63,439 bases of DNA from Methanomethylophilus sp963631655. GTDB lineage: Archaea; Thermoplasmatota; Thermoplasmata; Methanomassiliicoccales; Methanomethylophilaceae. Below, piece after piece: positions 20,041 to 28,832 of this stretch. Positions within the stretch are counted from its first letter, which is position 1, and each line of letters starts with the position of its first letter. Position numbers and translations under genes: made by a program. The notes under the pieces are model-generated. The model was given only the letters and a program-made list of their open reading frames with translations, ran no database searches and was not told the origin of the DNA. Location: the NCBI GenBank assembly GCA_963631655.1, contig CAVGRR010000004.1:1-63439 (forward strand). The letters run 5' to 3'.

Positions 20041-20558
20041 TCCAATCCGTACTTTCTGAGGGTCTCTTTGATGGCGTCTTTAGGATTCCTCATGTCGAGC
20101 AGAGGTTGGGAGATGTCCCACCAGGCGTCTTCTGCATCGGAGAGGGCCCTGACGTACTCCTCGTCGTTCTGGAACTTTGAGCGGTCAATGGCCTTGAGGG
20201 CTTTCTGCTGCTCTCCGAGGAGGTCGACCTTGTACTTCATATTCGTAAGTGCCAGACCGATGAAAATGTCAAGGCTCGACATGACCTCCGGAGCTACTCC
20301 GGGCTCCTGGGAATCACCGAGCATGTCAAGGATGCCGCCGCAGGTGAGCTTGAAGATCATCTGCATCTTGGCCTCCTCGCAGGGAAGCTTCATCTCATCG
20401 ATCTTGGCCATGAGGTTGTGGTACCACAGGTCCGAGAGGGCGCTGACCCTCATAGGGTTCCTGCCATAGACGTACTCGTATGCCTCCTCTTCCTCGCTCT
20501 TCTGTTCTTCATCTCCGCCGAACAATGCGGCGTTAGGGTCGAAATCTTCATCGCTCAT
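20037..20558 (-). CDS. Conserved hypothetical acidic protein
   Basis: 173 residues; I do not recognise the family. The N-terminal 30 residues are very acidic (EEQKSEEEEAYEYVYG); the rest looks all-helical (about 40-170) with no catalytic or metal motif and no membrane segment. It overlaps mvk by 4 nt downstream and the aminotransferase by 4 nt upstream (20555-20558), so it belongs to a coupled three-gene operon. A small regulator or adaptor is possible, but nothing in the sequence decides this. Confidence 0.7.
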   Translation of the reverse strand: MSDEDFDPNAALFGGDEEQKSEEEEAYEYVYGRNPMRVSALSDLWYHNLMAKIDEMKLPCEEAKMQMIFKLTCGGILDMLGDSQEPGVAPEVMSSLDIFIGLALTNMKYKVDLLGEQQKALKAIDRSKFQNDEEYVRALSDAEDAWWDISQPLLDMRNPKDAIKETLRKYGLE

Positions 20559-21706
20559 ATTCTGCCCCCTTTGATCTTCTTTACAACATCTGCCAGAATG
20601 TCCATTCCCTTTTCTATTTTCTCTTCGCTCGCGGCATAGGAGAAACGCAGGTGGCCTTCTCCGTAGGTTCCGAATGCGGATCCCGGGGTGCAGATGAGTC
20701 CCTCGCGGATCAGGTGTTCGGCCAGTTCCTGGGAACTGATCTTCATATCATAGGACGGGAAGGCGTAGAACGCACCCTTCGGAGGGGTGAGCTCCATGCC
20801 GTCGATCTCGTTGATCCTCTTGGTGATGAGGTCGCGTCTTGTGCGGTAGACCTTCCTTGCATTCTCGATGTAGGGGTCGATGGTGGGCAGCGCTCCGAGC
20901 ACTCCGTACATGGACGGCATGTTGGGGCTGGCACATACGTGGTACTGCATCTTGATGAGCGAGTCCATGGCTTCCTTTTCAGCGAATGCGAATCCGAGAC
21001 GCCATCCGGTGACGGCCATCATCTTGGAGAATCCTCCGACGACGACGGCACGGTCGAGATAAGGAAGGAACGAGGAATGGGTCCCCTCGTACACGAAGGA
21101 TTCGTACACTTCGTCGGAAAGGATCATGATGCCCTTGTCCTCGGCGAGGTCGGCGAGCGCGTCGCGGTTCTCTTTGGTGAGGACACCGCCGGTGGGGTTG
21201 GCGGGGTTGTTGACGATGATCATCTTGGTCTTGGGGGTGATCAACGATTTGATGTGTTCGAGGTCGGGCTGGAAATCGCCCTCGGTGAGCTTGTATTCCT
21301 TGGGCACTCCGCCTGCCAGTTTGGCGTGCGGACCGTAGATGACGAATCCGGGGCTGGGGACCAGAACTTCATCTCCTGGGTCTATGAATCCCTGGGTGAT
21401 CTCCAGCAGCGCGGTGGAACCGCTGGGGGTCACGATGACGTTGTCTCCGGTGACGGATGACGAGTACCTTGAGAATCTCTTTGCGATGGCGGACCTGAGC
21501 TCAGGGATGCCTGCGGTGGCGGAATACTTGTTCTTTCCCTCCTCCGCTGCCTTCTCCATGGCCTTGATGGCCTCCATCGGAGGTTCGAGGTCGGGTTCTC
21601 CCAGGCCGAGGTTGATCGAATCGGGTTTGGCAAGGTCGAACATTTTCCTGATCCCGGACATAGGGATGTTCTGAAGTCTGTCCGATACTTTCATGCCTTT
21701 GTTCAT
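20555..21706 (-). CDS. PLP-dependent class I/II aminotransferase (AspC-like)
   Basis: 383 residues. The PLP lysine sits in GGFSKMMAVTGWRLGFA (near 228). NPANPTGG, the substrate-carboxylate region SINLGLGEPD and LSDEVYE are present, all typical of aspartate and related aminotransferases. The exact amino acid cannot be told. First gene of the aminotransferase-unknown-mvk operon, whose promoter is in 21707-21780 (TATA-like TATATTGG complement). Confidence 0.88.
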   Translation of the reverse strand: MNKGMKVSDRLQNIPMSGIRKMFDLAKPDSINLGLGEPDLEPPMEAIKAMEKAAEEGKNKYSATAGIPELRSAIAKRFSRYSSSVTGDNVIVTPSGSTALLEITQGFIDPGDEVLVPSPGFVIYGPHAKLAGGVPKEYKLTEGDFQPDLEHIKSLITPKTKMIIVNNPANPTGGVLTKENRDALADLAEDKGIMILSDEVYESFVYEGTHSSFLPYLDRAVVVGGFSKMMAVTGWRLGFAFAEKEAMDSLIKMQYHVCASPNMPSMYGVLGALPTIDPYIENARKVYRTRRDLITKRINEIDGMELTPPKGAFYAFPSYDMKISSQELAEHLIREGLICTPGSAFGTYGEGHLRFSYAASEEKIEKGMDILADVVKKIKGGRI

Positions 21707-21800
21707 GTGTCGCCGTATGACTGTTCTGTTTATATTGGTTGGTCATTCATCCACGGCGGGACTTGTTCTCTTTTTATAGAGTGTGGAGGATACGGATGGT

Positions 21801-22136
21801 ATGAGGTTCACGTACGGCTTCGCCGGACACATTGCAGTTCTGATCGGTATAATTCTTGCATTGTTCGGTATGTTCTCCAACACCGGCCTGGTGAACTGGG
21901 GCCTTCCGACGTGTGTCATGTATATCGGTTATGTCCTTCTGATCGGAGGGCTGGTTGTACTGTATATCTTGGACAGACAGGAGCGTACGGAATATGTGCC
22001 AGAACAGGATTCCGAGGAACCTGCGGAAGAGCCTTCCCTGACGACCGAGGAGACCGATGTTGTATCCGATGACATCGGAGAAAAGGTGCTTGTGACCGAG
22101 GATATTTCCGAACCCGACGAGAAGAAGGAGGAATGA
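21801..22136 (+). CDS. Small two-helix membrane protein with acidic tail
   Basis: 111 residues from ATG 21801; a GTG start at 21783 is possible, but GGAGGA at 21785-21790 fits ATG 21801. Two hydrophobic segments (about 7-26 and 32-56) are followed by a 50-residue Glu/Asp-rich cytoplasmic-type tail. The family is not recognised. It is 4 nt upstream of the HD hydrolase gene and probably cotranscribed with it. Confidence 0.65.
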   Translation: MRFTYGFAGHIAVLIGIILALFGMFSNTGLVNWGLPTCVMYIGYVLLIGGLVVLYILDRQERTEYVPEQDSEEPAEEPSLTTEETDVVSDDIGEKVLVTEDISEPDEKKEE

Positions 22137-22140
22137 GTCC

Positions 22141-23310
22141 GTGGACGACACCAAACACCTTTCGGCCGAGATGTTGTATTACATGTTCGAATCGGCCAAT
22201 ATGCACAGGTGGAACGACCACTACCGCACCATCGACCTCACCGAGATCGACAAACAGGCCCATAAGGCGGCCATTGCCTGGTACTTGGGCAAATGCGAGG
22301 AACGCAAGGGCAGATACGTGAACTGGCACATTCTCATCGAGCATTCGCTTTTTGCTTTCATCCACCGTATCGCCATCACCGACCTCAAACCTCCGGTGTA
22401 TTACGAATTGATCAAAAAGGAGGAGAACCGCAGGGCGATCAACCGTTATGCCTATGAACAGTTCTCCGAGAGGGTCCCGTCCATGAACAGGGATTTCCTT
22501 GCGAGGTTCAGGGCATATATTGACGAAGGGAGCGATCTTCCCGAGGACCATATAGTCAGTGCCGCGCATTATCTCGCCACCCGCTACGAGTTCAATCTCA
22601 TCGAAGAGGTGAACAGCTCCGTCATCGACATCATGGAGACCAAGAAGGAGATCGAGGACCAGTTGGAGGGGTACAGGAAGTACGATCTCGCCGGGCTCAG
22701 TCTTCCTCCCGAGGAGGACAGAAAATTCCAGGATTTCATCAAACTGGTCGGTCAGCTGAGGTGTCAGCAGAGGTGGGCGAGGATCCCCCGTGAACCGAAA
22801 ACCACCGTGCTGGGTCATTGTGTTTTTGTCGCCAACAGCGTGTTCCTGAACGACCTGGATCATGGTGTCACCGACGACCGCAGGCTGTACAACGACTACT
22901 ACAGCGGACTGTTCCATGACCTTCCCGAAGTGCTGACGAAGGATGTCATCACCCCTGTGAAATCGAGTTCCAAGGATATCACCGAAAGCCTCGGGGACAT
23001 CGAGATCATGATGTTCAACAAGAAGGTGCTTCCTTTGATGTTGGACGGTCACTGGGTCAGCGAACTCGGGAATATGGCGCTACGTCCGTTCGAAGCGGTC
23101 AAAGGTTTCGACCGCGACCACGAATCGATCAAGGCGTGCGATATGCTTGCGGCGTGGATCGAGGCGTACGTCTCCATTCAGTACGGTGTTTCGTCGAAGA
23201 TGCTCCGCGATGCGAAGGTGCAGACAGGTTATGCTCTCATCGCAGATCCGCGCGGTGCCAAGATCGGGGTCTCGCAGATACTTTCAGACTTCGAAAAGAT
23301 GTCCATCTGA
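22141..23310 (+). CDS. HD-domain phosphohydrolase (YfbR-like)
   Basis: 389 residues. An N-terminal segment carries a possible first His/Asp pair. The second half holds the HD hydrolase core: RWARIPREPKT, GHCVFVAN, then LFHDLPEVLTKDVITPVK. This arrangement is that of HD_3/YfbR-type 5'-deoxynucleotidases and relatives. It starts with GTG at 22141, preceded by GGAGGAATGA, which also contains the upstream stop. Substrate unknown; a nucleotide monophosphate or (p)ppGpp-like compound would be typical. Confidence 0.78.
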   Translation: MDDTKHLSAEMLYYMFESANMHRWNDHYRTIDLTEIDKQAHKAAIAWYLGKCEERKGRYVNWHILIEHSLFAFIHRIAITDLKPPVYYELIKKEENRRAINRYAYEQFSERVPSMNRDFLARFRAYIDEGSDLPEDHIVSAAHYLATRYEFNLIEEVNSSVIDIMETKKEIEDQLEGYRKYDLAGLSLPPEEDRKFQDFIKLVGQLRCQQRWARIPREPKTTVLGHCVFVANSVFLNDLDHGVTDDRRLYNDYYSGLFHDLPEVLTKDVITPVKSSSKDITESLGDIEIMMFNKKVLPLMLDGHWVSELGNMALRPFEAVKGFDRDHESIKACDMLAAWIEAYVSIQYGVSSKMLRDAKVQTGYALIADPRGAKIGVSQILSDFEKMSI

Positions 23311-23406
23311 TACCTGTATTCTGTCTTTCTGCAAAGACCCAGATGATCAAATCCGAAATGCCGATGTTGACGAACCGATTTGTGTATCTTAGGCTGTAAC
23401 CTGAAT

Positions 23407-24660
23407 TCACGGTCCGAGCAGGGTTATCGGTATCACGAACACTCCGTCGTTCCTGCGGTATGAATATCCCAGAGGAAGGACAACTGCCAGGAATTCAGGT
23501 TCCGATTCGACCTTGTTCTTCAGTTTCAGGAGGTTCTTGGCGGCATCATCGAGGTATTTGTCTGAGAGTTTCACCTCTAATGCCGCCCACCTGCCGTCAG
23601 GAGTGTGGATCACGGCATCGGCCTCCAGGCCGTCAGCGTCACGGTAATGGTAGATGTCCGCTCCGAGACCTTGGGCGTAAACTCTCAGGTCCCTTATCAC
23701 CAGGCTTTCGAACAGCAGTCCGAAGGTGTTCGGGTCGCGGAGCAGATCATCAGGCCCTGCATTCAGGAAATGGGCCGCTATCGAGGGGTCGGTGAGGTGC
23801 TTGACGTCGGATACCCTTACGGTCGTCTTAGAACGCAGTTTGGGGGACCATGCGGGAAGATCGTCCACGATGTAGATCTTCTTGAGAGCGGAGATGTAGT
23901 CGTACAAGGTCTTGATGTTCATTTCCTGTTTTCTGGAGACCAGTTCTTTCATAAGGGATTCGGAAGTGGCACACGTGGATTCGTTTCTGGACAGGGCTTT
24001 GAGCAACGCGGTCAGTTTGCGGGGGTCGTGTTTCCTTTCGATGTTGATGTCTGATTTCTTCATCGTTTTGCAGTATTCGGCGATTGCTTTGCGGGCGGAC
24101 TGCAGGTCCGTTCCGATGTTGCTCGGCCATCCGCCCCTGACGATGATCTCTGCGATCTCTTGGATGTTATTATTCGACCTCTTGGTGGTTATCTCTTTGG
24201 TGTCGAACAAATGTGCCAGACTCACAATCCCTGAAGAATAACCCATTTCAAAGAGGCTCATTGTGTACATTCTGAGTGTCGATATTCTTCCGATGCCGCT
24301 GTGGGAGATTTTGCTTTGATCGATGGTGTTTGAACCTGTGAGTATGAAAATTCCTTTTGTTCCCTTGCTGTCTATGAACAAGCGGGTCTCGTCCCAGAGT
24401 TCGGGGATCATCTGCCATTCGTCGATCAGCAGGGGATATTCGGGTACGTTGAGCAGTATCGAAGGGTCGATGTCCGAGACAGTTCTGTAACGGTCATACT
24501 CGGTCTTGTTCTGCAGATATATTCCTGAGGGACAGATATGCTCCGCTGTGGCGGTCTTGCCGCACATTCTGGGTCCAGTGATGACCACGCCTCCGAATGC
24601 TTTCATTTCCTCAGACAGGATCGTATCGATTATCCTATCTTTGTACTCTGGATTGCTCAT
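23407..24660 (-). CDS. AAA ATPase with DUF4143-type C-terminus
   Basis: 417 residues from ATG 24660 (MSNPEYKDRI). Walker A is GPRMCGKT (about 26-33) and Walker B LLIDEWQ. The C-terminal half has the nuclease-like DUF4143 features: GLLFESLVIRDLRVYAQ, then YYRD-like HYRDADGLEADAVI and WAALEVKLS. These ATPases are common accessory genes and often lineage-specific. Codon choice is somewhat more A+T-rich than its neighbours, and there is no operon partner. A longer frame to 24762 exists, but its upstream part does not look coding. Confidence 0.82.
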   Translation of the reverse strand: MSNPEYKDRIIDTILSEEMKAFGGVVITGPRMCGKTATAEHICPSGIYLQNKTEYDRYRTVSDIDPSILLNVPEYPLLIDEWQMIPELWDETRLFIDSKGTKGIFILTGSNTIDQSKISHSGIGRISTLRMYTMSLFEMGYSSGIVSLAHLFDTKEITTKRSNNNIQEIAEIIVRGGWPSNIGTDLQSARKAIAEYCKTMKKSDINIERKHDPRKLTALLKALSRNESTCATSESLMKELVSRKQEMNIKTLYDYISALKKIYIVDDLPAWSPKLRSKTTVRVSDVKHLTDPSIAAHFLNAGPDDLLRDPNTFGLLFESLVIRDLRVYAQGLGADIYHYRDADGLEADAVIHTPDGRWAALEVKLSDKYLDDAAKNLLKLKNKVESEPEFLAVVLPLGYSYRRNDGVFVIPITLLGP

Positions 24661-24840
24661 GTTTTGATGTAGCACATTTGGGTATTTGTAATATTGGAGA
24701 AATTGTGGATGTATTTGTTGGAGAAATCGATGACACTTCGTTGGAGATTCTGAGCGAATCAACTTGAGACAGATCTGTCTATCTAGGTCATTCGTCTGGA
24801 AGCAATATCCGTTCTTTCAAATCGGATGATTTCAGAAATA

Positions 24841-24862
24841 TGCCGGGGAATCACCCCGGCTG
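24841..24862 (-). terminator. Possible terminator hairpin after serS
   Basis: GCCGGGG and CCCCGGC flank a short AATCA loop just beyond the serS stop on the minus strand. Only a weak T-rich tail follows, so termination is likely but not certain. Confidence 0.4.
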
Positions 24863-24872
24863 TGAATGTGTT

Positions 24873-26162
24873 TCAGAAGGATTTCTTCTTCTCGGGAGGC
24901 ACGATCTTCTCCTGTCCGCCCATGTAGGGCCTGAGGACCTCGGGGATCGTGACGCTTCCATCGGCGTTCTGATAGTTCTCGAGGATGGCGACCATTGTCC
25001 TGGGGAGTGCCATTCCGGAACCGTTCAGGGTGTGGACGAACTCGCTCTTCATGTGGGGTTCGGGACGGTATTTGATCCTTGCACGCCTGGCCTGGAAGTC
25101 CAGGAAGTTGGAGCAGGAGGATGCCTCAAGCCACCTGTCATGGGCAGGTGCGTACAGTTCGATATCGTAACACTTGGCGCAGGAGAAGCTTTGGTCTCCG
25201 GTGCACAGCAGGAGGACGTGGTACGGAAGACCCAGTGCCTTGACGATCTCCTCTGCGTCGCCCCTGAGTTCCTCGAGTGCCTGCCAGGAGGTGGAGGGTT
25301 CCACGAACCTTACCATCTCGACCTTGTTGAACTCGTGGACACGGATGATACCGTTGGTGTCGGCGTGCTTTCCGACCTCTCTCCTGAAGGAGGGGAGGTA
25401 TGCGGTGAGCTTGAGGGGGAGGTCCTCTTTGGTGAGGATCTCGTCCTGCAGGAGGTTGGTCACAGGGACCTCAGCGGTGGGGTTGAGCCACATGTCGTCC
25501 CTCTCGAGCATGTACATGTCGTCCTTGAGGTTGGGGTACTGTCCGGTACCGGTGACAGCGGCGGTGTTCACGACGACCGGGGGGAAGACCTCGGTGTAGC
25601 CCTGTTTCTTGTGCATGTCGAGGAAGAAGGAGATGAGCGCCCTCTCGAGCCTTGCTCCGTCCCCTTTCAGGCAGTAGAATCCGGATCCTGCGACCTTGAC
25701 GGCCCTGTCGAAGTCGACGATGTTGAGGTCGAGCATCAGCTGGGAGTGGTCCTTGGGGGTGAAGTCGAACTTCCTGTGCTCTCCCCACTCGTAGATGACG
25801 ACGTTCTCGGTGTCGTCCTTTCCGAGAGGGACATCGGCGGCAGGGATGTTGGGGATGTTGAGGATGCAGTCGTTGCGGACCTCTTCGAGCCTTGCCATCT
25901 CCTCGTCGTTGCTCTTGATCCTGTCTCCCACTTCACGCATCTCTGCGATCTTCTGGTTCTTCTCCTCTCCGTTGGGGAGTTTGGAGATCTCCTGGGACAC
26001 CGAGTTCCTGGTCTTCCTGAGCTGGTTGTTCTCGTTGGTCAGTTTCCTCCATGCGGAGTCTGCCTCGAGGAACCTGTCGAGGATGGCGGTGTCTTTGTTT
26101 CTGTGGATGAGCATTTCCCTGATCATTTCAGGATTCGATCTTATTACTTCGATGTCGAGCAT
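24873..26162 (-). CDS. serS: Seryl-tRNA synthetase (standard type)
   Basis: 429 residues; charges tRNA-Ser. Residues 1-110 form the N-terminal tRNA-binding coiled coil. The class II motifs follow: the GTGQYPNLKDDMY region, PSFRREVGKHADT(motif 2 area) and a late GSGMALPRTMVAILENYQ (motif 3). It is the common SerRS, not the divergent methanogen-specific form. I start at ATG 26162; a GTG at 26171 is in frame. Last gene of the rnp4-yhbY-serS run. Confidence 0.95.
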   Translation of the reverse strand: MLDIEVIRSNPEMIREMLIHRNKDTAILDRFLEADSAWRKLTNENNQLRKTRNSVSQEISKLPNGEEKNQKIAEMREVGDRIKSNDEEMARLEEVRNDCILNIPNIPAADVPLGKDDTENVVIYEWGEHRKFDFTPKDHSQLMLDLNIVDFDRAVKVAGSGFYCLKGDGARLERALISFFLDMHKKQGYTEVFPPVVVNTAAVTGTGQYPNLKDDMYMLERDDMWLNPTAEVPVTNLLQDEILTKEDLPLKLTAYLPSFRREVGKHADTNGIIRVHEFNKVEMVRFVEPSTSWQALEELRGDAEEIVKALGLPYHVLLLCTGDQSFSCAKCYDIELYAPAHDRWLEASSCSNFLDFQARRARIKYRPEPHMKSEFVHTLNGSGMALPRTMVAILENYQNADGSVTIPEVLRPYMGGQEKIVPPEKKKSF

Positions 26163-26172
26163 TGATCTCACT

Positions 26173-26472
26173 TCAGTTATCGGATTTCTTCTGGCACTGT
26201 GAGTCCCAGGTTCTTTTGTCGGTAAGGATTATGACCCCTCCGCGCACGTCGACGGCGACAGAATCGGTCGCTTCGGAAATTTCCGTTGCGACGTCCTTCG
26301 TCTCGGTCTCGGCGTTGTTCAGGACCCTGATCTTGATGATGCGTCTTTTCTTCAGCTGGAGAATGACCTCGTCCAGAAGTTTCTGGTCGATGCCGTCCTT
26401 TCCAACATGTACGGTGGGCTCTATGTTCAGAGCACGCCTCATAATCTCTTTTTTTGCTTGGCTTGCGGTCAT
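26173..26472 (-). CDS. YhbY/CRM-domain RNA-binding protein
   Basis: 99 residues from ATG 26472. The CRM/YhbY fold is recognised from KKEIMRRALNIEPTVHVGKDGIDQKLLDEV followed by KRRIIKIRVLNN. The family binds pre-50S particles or structured RNA. The ATG overlaps the stop of rnp4 (ATGA), which fixes the start. The C-terminal 25 residues are less conserved. Confidence 0.85.
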   Translation of the reverse strand: MTASQAKKEIMRRALNIEPTVHVGKDGIDQKLLDEVILQLKKRRIIKIRVLNNAETETKDVATEISEATDSVAVDVRGGVIILTDKRTWDSQCQKKSDN

Positions 26473-26783
26473 TTTCTCTGCTCCTTCAGATACGGCATGC
26501 GCCAGACGTTTCCGCAGATACAGGATGAGGATATCTTCCCTCCTGTCAGACGCACTCTGCAGGTGATCCCGGGGACCGAAGGCAGATCGCATTTCCTGCA
26601 GTATCTGAATCCCTCGGGGATCTCGGTCTGTGCCTTTCCGCTTATGGCCCGGGCAATCTGGGTATAGCGTCTCGCGCGGTCGTTCCTGCCCTCTTTGACC
26701 GCTTCCAGAGACAGTTCCGTGAGGATGGCGATGCGTTCGTCGCCGAGTCTGCGGACCTCTCTGTGTGATATGCGTTTGGCCAT
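26469..26783 (-). CDS. rnp4: Ribonuclease P protein component 4 (Rpp21)
   Basis: 104 residues. Protein subunit of archaeal RNase P, which trims tRNA 5' leaders. An N-terminal helical half (RISHREVRRLGDERI) precedes a zinc ribbon: CRKCDLPSVPGITC, then CIC, giving four cysteines. Length and ligands fit the family. First gene of an operon with a YhbY-like protein and serS, all tied to RNA. Confidence 0.9.
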   Translation of the reverse strand: MAKRISHREVRRLGDERIAILTELSLEAVKEGRNDRARRYTQIARAISGKAQTEIPEGFRYCRKCDLPSVPGITCRVRLTGGKISSSCICGNVWRMPYLKEQRK

Positions 26784-27271
26784 AGTGACGGGCTGACTAC
26801 CGAATGTCCGATATAAAGGTTCTTTTACATTACGCGGGAAAAATAAGGTTAATCAGACCATCTGACAGGGTGCGGAAGGGGACTTCTGGGATATTGCGTC
26901 GGAAGGGTGATGTTCCGCAGGGGCGGGAGACCGGCACTGTTCGGATCGCAGGATATCCGTTAAAAGTGATGATTAGGATGAGCAATATCATATGTGCCAG
27001 ACAGCGGGAAATGTGTGTGACGGAGATACGTTTCCGATGAGCTGTCGGGGCAGGTTCTTGGAAGCAGACGATGCATGCATGACCTCCTCTTCTGAGAGGG
27101 ATCTGATATTCCGATCCGTCATGACGATTTCATCTCTTGTCAGAAGAAGTCCGGTCTGCGCCATCCATCTGGTACTCTCTATTCTATAAATAATAAGGAA
27201 AAAACGGCCAGCAAAGGGTTATATAGCGTTTGGAGTTTGGGTGGTCTATTAATTAAATTAAGGTGGCATCT
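26784..27271. other. 488-bp intergenic stretch between divergent rnp4 and rpl10e
   Basis: No convincing gene. A 78-codon frame at 26804-27040 and a shorter one at 26992-27189 lack a ribosome site and family resemblance. Near its right end lie two AT-rich TATA-like sites (TCTATAAATA near 27184 and TTATATA at 27219-27225); the latter fits the rpl10e promoter. One ATGTGCCAG motif is at 26992-27000. A GC-rich part (26860-26960) could hide a structured RNA, but I recognised none. Confidence 0.5.
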
Positions 27272-27793
27272 ATGGTAAGAAAGCCAGCATCAATGTACAG
27301 AAGGATCACGGGAATGGCCTACACTCGCCGTGAGTATATGGGAGGAGTTCCCCCCGTCAGGATCAGCCAGTTCGAAATGGGAAACGTTCAGAAAGAAGCT
27401 GAGTTCCCCGTCGTCTTCACCCTTAAAGTGAAAAACCGCGTTCAGGTCAGGCACACTGCCATCGAGTCCGGACGTATCGCTGCCAACAGGGTCCTTTCCA
27501 AACTCCCCCTCGACACCTACCACTTCAAGGTAAGGGCATACCCCCACGTCGTCCTTAGGGAAAACAAGCTCGCAACCGGCGCAGGAGCGGACCGTGTGTC
27601 CAGTGGAATGCGCCGTGCATTCGGAAAGACTGTCGGAACCGCAGCAAGGCTTGAGTGCAACCAGGCAATCTACACTGTTTACACCAATGCCAACAACGCA
27701 GCCGCAGTCAAAGATGCTCTCTGGAGAGCATCCATGAAGCTCCCCTCTCCCTGTTACGTTGACATCGAGAAGGGACAGGAACTCGTTCACTGA
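27272..27793 (+). CDS. rpl10e: Large-subunit ribosomal protein uL16 (L10e)
   Basis: 173 residues; lies near the peptidyl-transferase centre and tRNA elbow. It begins VRKPASMYRRITGMAYTRREYMGG and contains the conserved RVRAYPHVVLRENK-like stretch and GADRVSSGMRRAFGK. I start at ATG 27272 rather than the upstream in-frame codon because it gives the family N-terminus. Its TGA overlaps the dph2 ATG by one base. Confidence 0.96.
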   Translation: MVRKPASMYRRITGMAYTRREYMGGVPPVRISQFEMGNVQKEAEFPVVFTLKVKNRVQVRHTAIESGRIAANRVLSKLPLDTYHFKVRAYPHVVLRENKLATGAGADRVSSGMRRAFGKTVGTAARLECNQAIYTVYTNANNAAAVKDALWRASMKLPSPCYVDIEKGQELVH

Positions 27794-28776
27794 TGCTTTT
27801 CGATCTTCAGATCGACACCATTGAAAGCTGGATCCGCGGCAGAGGTTTCCACTCTGTCGCCCTCCAGCTTCCAGAAGGATTAAAGATCCGGGCCACTGAG
27901 ATCTCTGACAGACTCTCGGAAGACCTCGGGATCGATGTTTTTATTTTGGGTTACCCTTGTTACGGGGCCTGCGATCTTTTCACCGGATATCGGGACTATG
28001 CAGAGGCATTGGTCCATTTCGGTCATTCGCCCATACCGAATCTCCCTCAGGATGAGAATGTTCTTTACATCGAGGCGAGAGCGAACGTCGAGGTCGACGA
28101 TGCCCTGAAGGCGCATATTGATGAAATACCCCAGAAAGTAGGTCTTCTGGCGTCCGTTCAGTATGTGCATCTGCTTCCGAAAGCTAAATCTCTGTTGGAA
28201 TCCGCCGGAAAGACCGTGTTTATAGGTACCGGGGATTCGCGTATCTGCTATCCCGGTCAGGTATTGGGATGCAATTGTTCTTCAGCTCTGGCAGTCAACG
28301 ATGACGTCGACGGATATCTGTTCCTCGGAGAAGGGGACTTCCACCCGCTGGCCGTCGCATTCGGAGCCCCCAGGAAGCTTCTCATCCTCAATCCCATCAC
28401 TGGAGAACTCCGCAATCTCGATGATAAGAGGGACCGTATGCTTCGCAAACGTTTCGCAGCGATATGTGTCGCCCAGGATGCTCAGAAATTCCTGGTCATC
28501 GTCTGCGGAAAGATCGGACAGCGCCGTTCCGAGGCCGCCGATGCCATCATCGGGAAACTGAAAGCGGCCGGAAAGACCGTTTACAGACTGGTGACGGATG
28601 AGATCAATCCCGCTGCTTTGATCTCCTATCAGGTCGACGCATATGTCAACACCGCATGTCCCCGTATCGCCATGGACGACTCCGTGAGGTACGAGCACCC
28701 CATGCTCACGATCCCGGAGGCGGAGATCGTTCTGGGTCTCCGCACGTGGGAAGACTACGTTTTTGATTCGATCTGA
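27793..28776 (+). CDS. dph2: Diphthamide synthase Dph2 (noncanonical radical SAM)
   Basis: 327 residues. Archaeal Dph2 transfers the 3-amino-3-carboxypropyl group of SAM to a His of elongation factor 2. The three cluster cysteines are placed as in the family: GYPCYGACDLF (about 55-60), CYPGQVLGCN (about 155-163) and TACPRIAMDD (about 292). Coupled to rpl10e by a one-base stop/start overlap, linking translation functions. Confidence 0.92.
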   Translation: MLFDLQIDTIESWIRGRGFHSVALQLPEGLKIRATEISDRLSEDLGIDVFILGYPCYGACDLFTGYRDYAEALVHFGHSPIPNLPQDENVLYIEARANVEVDDALKAHIDEIPQKVGLLASVQYVHLLPKAKSLLESAGKTVFIGTGDSRICYPGQVLGCNCSSALAVNDDVDGYLFLGEGDFHPLAVAFGAPRKLLILNPITGELRNLDDKRDRMLRKRFAAICVAQDAQKFLVIVCGKIGQRRSEAADAIIGKLKAAGKTVYRLVTDEINPAALISYQVDAYVNTACPRIAMDDSVRYEHPMLTIPEAEIVLGLRTWEDYVFDSI

Positions 28777-28794
28777 ACCAGCAAATCAGTTCGC

Positions 28795-28832
28795 TAACTA
28801 AATCTATATACTGATTTTTTGATGGTCTGGGT
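28795..28832 (+). promoter_or_regulatory. Promoter of the mtxX-que operon
   Basis: AATCTATATACTG at about 28800-28812 is a TATA box about 26 nt before ATG 28833, so the transcript is probably leaderless. Confidence 0.5.

Noticed and set aside
23407..24660. Toxin-antitoxin or defence island around the DUF4143 ATPase
   Set aside because: No partner gene, nuclease or mobile element lies next to it; it appears as a single accessory gene.
26804..27040. Possible small gene upstream of rpl10e
   Set aside because: No ribosome site, no conserved pattern, atypical codons; treated as intergenic.
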